A program made the position numbers and the translations under genes. Below, piece by piece: positions 56,431 through 64,000 of a DNA stretch of 64,000 bases (its first letter is position 1; every line of letters starts with the position of its first letter). The notes under the pieces were generated by a model that was given only the letters and a program-made list of their open reading frames with translations, did no database searches and was not told where the DNA came from. This stretch comes from Tubiluchus corallicola (lineage: Eukaryota; Priapulida; Priapulimorpha; Priapulimorphida; Tubiluchidae): positions 401,281 through 465,280 of the forward strand of contig JAQGDQ010000164.1 in NCBI GenBank assembly GCA_030141605.1. The letters run 5' to 3'.

Positions 56431-56929
56431 AGTCATGAAAAATTGTTCGAAAGGGCCAAAGTGACAAGTATAGTTACTATGTACTAGTAAAAATTTGCTT
56501 AAAGAAGTGTCATATTACTTCACATGGGTTGCATATCAGAGTTTTATTGCAAATTCAAGAAGCATATTTTGACTTCTATAAATGTACAAGTCAGTCCATA
56601 ATACCAATTCACCTTCTGTTCTAATGGACTATTTTATTCTTTTTCTTAAATGTTACATGTAACGTTGCAAGTCTCTTTTTCTCACCAATTAAACTACATG
56701 TTTAAACCAATCTCATTTCAGTTTAAAAAGTTGGCGAACACAAGTTTTCCAGGTCACCGATCGAACGAATACAATCATGCAGCAAATTATTAACACTGAA
56801 AACTCAAAAATGTAGATAACTTATTTACCAAATATCATGCCTTTCTAAGCAAGTAGGACTACTTCTTTGAAAACTAAAGTTAACAGCTAAGCTTGCGAAA
56901 AAATCACAAAAGTTATCGCTCAGAACAGA

Positions 56930-57050
56930 TCCCGGTTGGAGAGCGCTACACCTGGTGCCATGCTTCGTGATTAATCGTGAACAATAAAAGCTGATTGGTT
57001 ACGCGCACCAGAGCTTTTCCGTATCTATAGCAACGTAACGCACCGAAAAT
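56930..57050. promoter_or_regulatory. Candidate CCAAT/X-box promoter patch
   Basis: A CpG-richer island in AT-rich DNA contains CTGATTGGTTACGCG (inverted CCAAT) and an RFX-like GTATCTATAGCAAC. A promoter is possible in either direction, but no convincing first exon was found. The 78-codon minus-strand frame 56999-57235 is of unknown status. Confidence 0.22.
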
Positions 57051-57474
57051 TTGACACTTGCACAACATTTCTCCATGACCATTTCTCCGTGAACTTTGTA
57101 CACGTTCAGGGCATAATAAATTGATTGAAAAAACAAACTACTTATGGTTAGGAAACGCAAGGCTTGCAACACGTGTACTGTAGAGTCTTTTTGTTCTATT
57201 TCAGTTATGTAGGAATGGTAAGAAGAAGATGACATTTATTATTCATATACAGTGAAAGCCAGTTAATTTAGCATTTTCTGTGTGGCAGATCAGCCTAGAA
57301 TATTTTAGCTAATTAATAACATTCAATTAAACAGTGAACTGAGCATCTTGCTCCATAATGAAAGTTTCTTTCTACAGTACAGCCATGACTACAGCTCTGG
57401 TTGCATATTGCTGCATATGCAGCAGTCTTATAATTAATGCCACACTATCTTTTTAACCAGTCATTTTATTCAAA

Positions 57475-57480
57475 TCACAA
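57475..57480 (-). terminator. Polyadenylation signal AATAAA of the 178-aa gene
   Basis: AATAAA on the minus strand lies about 155 bases past the stop of the 57.6-58.2 kb gene. Confidence 0.45.
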
Positions 57481-57634
57481 TTTCCTTTAATTTCTTAACA
57501 AAATTATACAAATGAATAATAACCAAAAACAGCACAATTGTTTCTGGACAGCACTTCACAATAAAAATTTCGAAATATTTATGAAATATTATTAGTATCG
57601 ATCAAGTTATTCTTTAAAATTTTTATCATGAGCT

Positions 57635-58171
57635 CTAGTAAACATCACAGTCTGCTTTTGAATACTGGGTGCAAATGCTATCATTAGTGTTCTCAATGTA
57701 TTTCGGATCATCTTTGTCAAGCCCAGCACCAGTGATCAAATTATGTAAGTTACAATAGTTTGTGCCATAATCTAGTATAGCATACCATGTCTCGGAGGTA
57801 GAAAACCCATGTACTTTACACATGACATCTGTATTTTGCTTAAAATCGAAGGTAAGATCATCTACGTAATGCTTCACCGGTGTAGTATGAGTGGCTTCGA
57901 TTTTCGACTCTGAGCGGCTAACTAATTTGTAGAGACATTTCTCACCACCATCTTTGCAATTATCTGCAGTTTCCCACAGGCGAATTTGATCAACAAGCGC
58001 ATTATTGACGAAGCTGCACTTTTTCCCAAATGTCCAGTCAATGCTGCAGCTAGCGTGCCAAGGTCCTCCGGTCACGCCAACGATGAGGGAGAATATGGCT
58101 CCACCAACAAGGCACACTACTGAAAACATGATGTAACAGCTTCCTTTTATGAAACTCTTTAATGTTACCAT
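57635..58171 (-). CDS. Membrane-anchored or secreted protein with 8-Cys ectodomain, 178 aa, function unknown
   Basis: A basic N-terminus (MVTLKSFIKGS) precedes a hydrophobic stretch at about 12-36, acting as signal anchor or cleavable signal peptide. The ectodomain has eight cysteines (42, 52, 72, 79, 118, 140, 167, 175), fitting four disulfides. Distinct stretches are PWHASCSIDWTFGKKC, HTTPVKHYVDDLTFDF, GFSTSETWYAILDYGTNYC and a CTQYSKADCDVY end. I believe this matches an uncharacterised animal protein family, but no named domain can be assigned. The exon acceptor is at 58195 (tttttatttccag|). The frame stays open up to it, so an upstream exon could carry a different start or 5' UTR. Not a claudin or tetraspanin: only one membrane segment. 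Confidence 0.82.
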   Translation of the reverse strand: MVTLKSFIKGSCYIMFSVVCLVGGAIFSLIVGVTGGPWHASCSIDWTFGKKCSFVNNALVDQIRLWETADNCKDGGEKCLYKLVSRSESKIEATHTTPVKHYVDDLTFDFKQNTDVMCKVHGFSTSETWYAILDYGTNYCNLHNLITGAGLDKDDPKYIENTNDSICTQYSKADCDVY

Positions 58172-58375
58172 GAAATACCAATTGCAACATATGCCTGGAA
58201 ATAAAAATCCAATTCAGTGTGGTAAATAAATGTATAGTGGAGTCTTAGGCAAATCTTTAATGACGTACATGCAATATGTAATCTGCAATTATAGTTATGG
58301 GGAAATTTCAAAGGCATTAATATATATAATATATATTAATATAGATTTTTCAGTACACTTATACAGCAGTAGGCA

Positions 58376-58420
58376 CCAGCACCAGCAAAAACAACAACAA
58401 CAGCAGCAGCAGCAACAACA
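58376..58420. repeat. (CAR)n trinucleotide repeat
   Basis: CAG/CAA-type triplets (AACAACAACAGCAGCAGCAG) give a poly-Gln frame on plus and a poly-Cys frame on minus. Both are by-products. It is preceded at 58318-58345 by a TA-rich palindromic run. Confidence 0.85.
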
Positions 58421-59293
58421 CAGACTATCTATCCATGTTGTCACACTATCTATTCCACTCACCAAACTGCACACTTGCATATAGATTTTTAAGTTTTCAA
58501 AATGCAACTTAAGCAAGACACAAAGCAAACCCTCTATCAAGTATCAAGCATTCCACGAGTGCTAGTCCAAACTACAAATGCCTCAACACAAATAATACAT
58601 GTTTGCAAAGTGCTACAACATAAATATCCCACCAAATGACCACATACTGATAAAATACTATGCATAATAGAGTCACTAGTGTGTGCTCAACCCCTGTAAA
58701 AGCATTTGCCAGTTGTCAGTGGTTGGTGCTATAGCATACACTACTTCATTTCAATGGGAACTTAAATATTATCCTGAATGTAGCACATTGTAGTCATTTC
58801 AAAATGCAAATAACCCTATTCTTTCTAACTCTTCCTGTTTCACTAATTCTCTTAATTTTTTACTTTTCCTTCTAAAGCTTTCTGTTTTCATACTTTATCA
58901 GATGCACAAGTTAATTATTTCTGAAATCACTAAAGTTGGAAAGTCAGTAGCTTAACAAATTCTCTTATATCATGCACAATATTATTAATGCACTTACAAG
59001 TTTATACAAGTTTAGCATGCCGCTGTATCTTTTCTAAAGAGAGTTAATAAACCTAAATGCAAAAATGTGTGGCACACTCATGCATGTATTGTAGGCAGTC
59101 ACATTTTCAAAGCATTCAAAGTACTTTAAGGTACTACACCTTCAACTATTACTAAACTAATAAAATTTATAACACTTGTAAAAAGCATTACTTACACTGA
59201 AAACCCTGTATCCAAAATGAACGACTTGATAAGTAAGCAAAAAAGTGAAATGAATGAATGAATAGCCCAAGGTCACTTGAATACCGGCAATGA

Positions 59294-59307
59294 GGTGCAA
59301 TTGCACC
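59294..59307. repeat. 14-bp palindrome
   Basis: GGTGCAATTGCACC is a perfect palindrome. 58.6-62.4 kb otherwise shows no recognisable gene; its open frames are short and AT-biased. Confidence 0.7.
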
Positions 59308-62300
59308 CCATGCATAAATACAGAAGAAATGCTAAATGGGTACTAAACCCAGTCAGTATAATGGCAACACTGGAACTGGGACAAGAACACGTGGTCACTA
59401 TGGAGTTGTGAGTAGTTTTATAATGAAATTAAGTGATGCAAGGTATCAAATGAAATTGGCTTATAGAAGTCAGAAAACCATTTAAACATATGACAGGTAC
59501 TACCAGCTTCATGGCAAAATGATACAAATAAATAAACATGTATGGGGTGTTTTTGCATGACAATGCTTGTGGCTGGGGGTTAACTCACAAATACTGACAC
59601 CTTAAATCAATGAAAATTTTTCGGATTATCAAGGAAATGATTTCTATGCAGGATTTCATGTTGGTAAATCTAGTCAGGACTAAGCTAGGACTGGCTGCTA
59701 GATGTTTATAATGATCAAAAGATGTTTATTGTTCATAACATTAACATAACAAAATACTAAATGATGTTTAATATAACACCAGAAAGCAAAGCAGATTTAC
59801 TTTTAGTTATTCCTGACATCAAACTAAGCTCATCCATAAAAAACACAGAATAATATTACTGATGTCCACTAAGCACACATAATATATCTGAACTGAGGCA
59901 TCACAGATGAGGGTGGTAACAAAAAAACTTGTCTGTTTTAGCTCATGAGCTCAAAAAATGTTAGTAAGGAGAAAGGGGAAAAATTGTCAAAACAAGCTTC
60001 GAGTTGAATCGTGGAACACTTAAATGCAATTAAAGATTGTTTATTTTCCCCATCAGTGACTGATTAGCAATAATGTTCTAAGTTTCATCAATGAACATCT
60101 TTTCACAATTTGTTTTTTGTTTCTAAACCAAATTATTGTATAGTTTCTTCTTTGCACGGTATGAAGCCGTAATTTATCGTATGTTCTGATAATAATGGTA
60201 TAAACGGCAACACTACCAGGTCGTTAATACAACAATTTGGTACAAAAATACTATCATTTTTAGCCATCAATACGATAATCGGCATCATACAACATGGCAA
60301 CCTTGACCGTCAGTTAAATGTAGAAAAACACGACTGCGTCCTCGCCGAAATAACGCAATTATAATAATTATTGAATTTTAAGTTTTAAATTAAAAATGCG
60401 CTTGTATATGACTGTGCTTGGAAAGTGTATGGACACACACAAAAAAACCAAAAAGATTCCCTGCTGGGTGTGCGATAAAAAATTACCGTCACTATTGTTC
60501 GCCTGGAATTACATTTTTATAGTAAATGTGAAGAGAACATTTGATCTCACTCCTCACTATCGCAATAAAAACCAATTACGCTAATAAGCAATAAAGAACA
60601 ATACAAACCAAATGCCAGTTTCTATTTTTTTGTGATTTCAGGGCAATTGGTCTAAAGACTTTAAATGCACAGGACAAAACTATCTAGTTTTTCTTCCTCC
60701 ATAATTGTCTATTTACATGTACACTCATAACTCAGTTTGGTGGGCAAAAGCAGGAAGAAGTCGGTCCAAATTTGCTGATGGTCCGCATTTACCAATACCA
60801 AGCTAACACAGTACACGTGGTGTATTAGACTCATGGTAATATATCGTGTAATTGTCTCAAAAGCGTCTAGTTGGCCGTTCCTACGCAAAAGTATATAAAA
60901 AGTTTCGGTAATTGACTCGTATAACTACACATATTTGACTCTAATTGACGTTATTTTTCTGCACATGCTTAAATAAGATACTTTTGTGTAACCAATGAGG
61001 TTTTACTATTTTTATGTCGCCTTACTTCACTTTTGTGCATCATAATACAAGTAGAAACAATCACGTTAATTTTGCTTGTAAGCGAGGCGTAAACAAAGTG
61101 ACGGCCCGCCAACCAGAGGTCAGCTCACAAATCAAAGGACTGTGTCCGTAGTATGCAGGACTTTTTAATGGTCCAGACTTTGTCCAATTTTTCTGATATC
61201 CATAAAAGCGAGATCCAGCAAACCAAGATATTAGTGTACAACTAAAGTTCTTTCCATTTTTATCTCTGAAACAATGGTAGTGGAAGTTGTCGTGATGATG
61301 ATTATATTAAAAAAATGTAGAGGAATTAAAAAACAATAATGTATAAGCAATACAAAGACCTGAGCACTTGATAAGATGGGACCCCTCCAGGACCTGAAAC
61401 ACGGAAGCATTGACAGTAGTTGTTCTTTTACATATCTGCTAGAGGCATTCAAAAATATGTGAAAGATGAAATATAAAAAACCAAACCACTATAAAAACAT
61501 TTCACATGTCTGCATTCTACATTCTTGTGCAGTTTGAAGAGAAACAAGTTTTGCTACATTTTACATTGTAGCTTCCAGCTTTACTTTTTGCATCATTTTT
61601 TTGACATTTTGGCAAGTGATTTAGCATGTTTGTCCTTTACTGGACCTTGGTCACATCAAGCAAAAACCACTAAGAAAAAGTTAGATTTTCCTCAATAGCA
61701 TTTGATTTTCATTTAACTGACAGGAAAATAAATAACAATAAAATTCAAAATAAAATACATTTTACATAAACATTAGAATAAGTATTTTTATTAACACTTA
61801 TTCTAAACAAATATACATAAATATTATAAAAAATAAAATACAGTATTTTATCATTGATTTTTTTTTTAAATTATTCTGCTGCAAGAATATTCACCCTAAC
61901 TTAAGTACAGTTCAATGACTTGACAGAATTGACAGACTACTTTTTTTGAAAAACAATTGTTTATGTCATTTTCTTTAATTTTCTACCAGGTCTAGTAGTA
62001 CTCAACATAGGCTGCTTGAAATGTAAAAAATCTTTGAAAACTATACCGACGACTAAAGCCAAGGGTGCTTATGATTTTGAACATTTACCGTTACCGTCAA
62101 CATAAAGCTGCCATGAAAACTTACTCTTTATGAATTGTGATATATCGCACCCAATCAGCGCGGTAGTCAAATCAAATCATAAGGCAGCGCAAGGGCTGGA
62201 TTCAAGATTCCAAAGTAGCTCGAATCTTTAAAATTTTAAGTATATTTTCTTTACTAAATATAAAACATGCCGTCGTTCGCAATACGCAAAATCTTTTAAT

Positions 62301-62435
62301 GTGTAGGTAATGGTCATAGATCCTGAGAGTAGGTACTCGGCTGCTCTTGCTTGTAATGCTTGGCTATTGGAGTGACTCAATCAATGATCGATAACCATAG
62401 TTGTTCAGTCACAATCATAGAAATATTTACTATTA

Positions 62436-62562
62436 TTAACCAGTAGATACTAAGTGATTATTGTTTAGTGTAACAGTATTTAGTGTTATATATTTGTATT
62501 AACCAGTAGATACTAAGTGATTACTGTTTAGTGTAACAGTATTTAGTGTTATATATTTGTAT
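62436..62562. repeat. 63-bp tandem duplication
   Basis: AACCAGTAGATACTAAGTGA with the following bases to TATTTGTAT occurs twice, offset by 63. There is only one substitution (ATTATTG/ATTACTG) over most of the unit, so it is recent. Confidence 0.93.
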
Positions 62563-62959
62563 AACCATGCTCATTATGACAACAGTAGAAAATTAATAAC
62601 AATACTAATTATTATTACACGATTTAATATTATGCAGAACAAGGCATGATCCTTGCAAGTACATCAATGTTTGGCAACATGTTGCCACCATCGATTGCAA
62701 AATAAGTACACAGGTAAACTGTAAAACAGTCAACAAATGAGATGTCCAGAGTATATCTTTGAATATCAAAAAATCATGCTAAGGAAAACATTTTCTATAA
62801 AAATTATCTGTTAATAAAGAAAAAACAGGTAGCTAGGCCTGCGTACATGTATATGTGTATATGTCCATTCTAGATACCTACTCAGATACCTATCAAGTCA
62901 TCCATTTTTATATCATTTTGATCGTCATATTCTGGAGACTCCCACTTGGCAATTAGCAC

Positions 62960-63399
62960 TAGGGGTGAGCATTCTCTACCAGAAAGCAAATTCGAATCGA
63001 ACCGAATTTGTGACTTTCGAATTCGAAACGAACCGAACTTCAGTGTTTCGAATTCGAACCGAATTCGAATTGAGATCGAAAGATTTTCGAACAAGATTTC
63101 GAACCACCAGGAAAATTTAGTCTTACAAAGATCATGCATATCACTAAATTTTGTTCTGCAATAAAACGACTAGTAATTTCTTTAAAATTGTGTGCAGAAA
63201 TCACAGCTAAATTATGCTAATTGCATGATGTTTCAATCGTTTTAGTGATCAAGAACATGTGCGATTAAAGTGCTGAATTATTCGAATCTATAGTTTTGGA
63301 TTCGAATCGAGTTCGAACTAAAAAAACTCGTTCGAATCTAATTCGAGCGCTCGAATTCGATTCGAACGTTCGAACTCGAACGTTCGATGCTCACCCCTA
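62960..63399. mobile_element. hAT-type MITE, 440 bp
   Basis: Perfect 8-bp target duplication ATTAGCAC (62952-62959 and 63400-63407). TIRs begin TAGGGGTGAGCAT. Both subterminal regions are packed with TTCGAA/TTCGAATC motifs. An 8-bp duplication and TAGGGGTG-type ends are characteristic of hAT elements. No transposase. Frames across it on both strands (62882-63164) are by-products. Confidence 0.9.
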
Positions 63400-63556
63400 A
63401 TTAGCACATTAGTCTTTTCAAATATTGCTTCAGCAGGAAACTTCTGCATGCCACACATGGACAACAATGGTAACAATACTACATTCTAATTAGATGCAGG
63501 CACTTTCAGTGCTGAGTTTCACAAGGCAAAAGTGACTATGAAAGAGTGGGGAGAAA

Positions 63557-63819
<263 letters not shown>

Positions 63820-64000
63820 ACTTAAGTCATTATTGTAGACTCTAGGTTCATATATACAAAAATACATTCAAGACAAAAAAATACATACAACAGTTATAAA
63901 TATTTACAATTATGACTTAGTTAGTGACACACAAAGTAAATGAATGAATAAATTATAAAACAATTAGTTACATCGGCAAGGCATTACCGAAAACAATAAA

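Noticed and set aside
57635-58171. Claudin or tetraspanin
   Set aside because: There is only one hydrophobic segment. The W-GLW-C-C signature of claudins and the CCG of tetraspanins are absent.
58230-58540. Poly-Gln (plus) and poly-Cys (minus) frames
   Set aside because: They arise from a CAG/CAA trinucleotide repeat. Flanking residues look random.
62882-63164. Arg/Ser/Phe-rich frames on both strands
   Set aside because: They lie within the hAT-type MITE and reflect its TTCGAA repeats.

Overview
The window is AT-rich metazoan nuclear DNA. It has GT-AG introns, tRNA-derived SINEs, a decayed LINE, MITEs, minisatellites and long microsatellites. Protein content (plasma-membrane Ca2+ pump, cadherin-repeat protein, cysteine-rich membrane-anchored protein) fits an animal, most likely an invertebrate. 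The phylum cannot be fixed from this sequence alone. Three protein-coding loci are well supported, all on the minus strand; most of the rest is intron and intergenic repeat DNA.

1-24.1 kb: the 5' part of a plasma-membrane calcium-transporting ATPase (PMCA, ATP2B family). Seven coding exons can be joined in phase with consensus splice sites: 24104-23948, 14480-14280, 13442-13206, 12655-12530, 11295-11158, 3975-3733 and 799-597. They encode exactly 435 residues, from the initiator Met through the PEGLP motif of the fourth membrane segment. The phosphorylation (DKTGT), ATP-binding and calmodulin-binding parts lie beyond the left edge. Introns of 0.55-9.5 kb carry a piggyBac-type MITE, a 19-bp minisatellite, a 52-53-bp minisatellite, SINEs, a 601-bp MITE and some decayed or unassigned open frames.

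24.1-33.3 kb: no confident coding gene. The stretch holds SINE remnants, two more copies of the MITE family found in PMCA intron 1, and low-complexity tracts.

33.4-35.3 kb: a single-exon 632-residue cadherin-repeat membrane protein with a signal peptide, one C-terminal membrane span and almost no cytoplasmic tail. A CpG-richer stretch with a palindromic NRF1-type site near 37.65 kb could be a promoter for a minus-strand transcript.

35.3-57.6 kb: mostly repeats. These are two tRNA-SINE remnants, two hAT-like MITEs with CGATA-rich ends, a foldback element, a MITE with a repeated GCAAGTTAC-like motif, two adjacent diverged tandem arrays (47.9-49.3 kb) and a decayed LINE with reverse-transcriptase motifs (54.7-56.4 kb). 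A weak plus-strand exon cluster lies at 51.9-52.6 kb.

57.6-58.2 kb: a 178-residue protein with one N-terminal membrane segment and eight ectodomain cysteines, function unknown. 58.2-64 kb: repeats, including a 440-bp hAT-type MITE with a perfect 8-bp target duplication and long (GA)n tracts.

The three genes share a membrane or cell-surface setting, but nothing in the sequence ties them into one pathway. No bacterial-type systems, CRISPR arrays or functional tRNA/rRNA genes were found.
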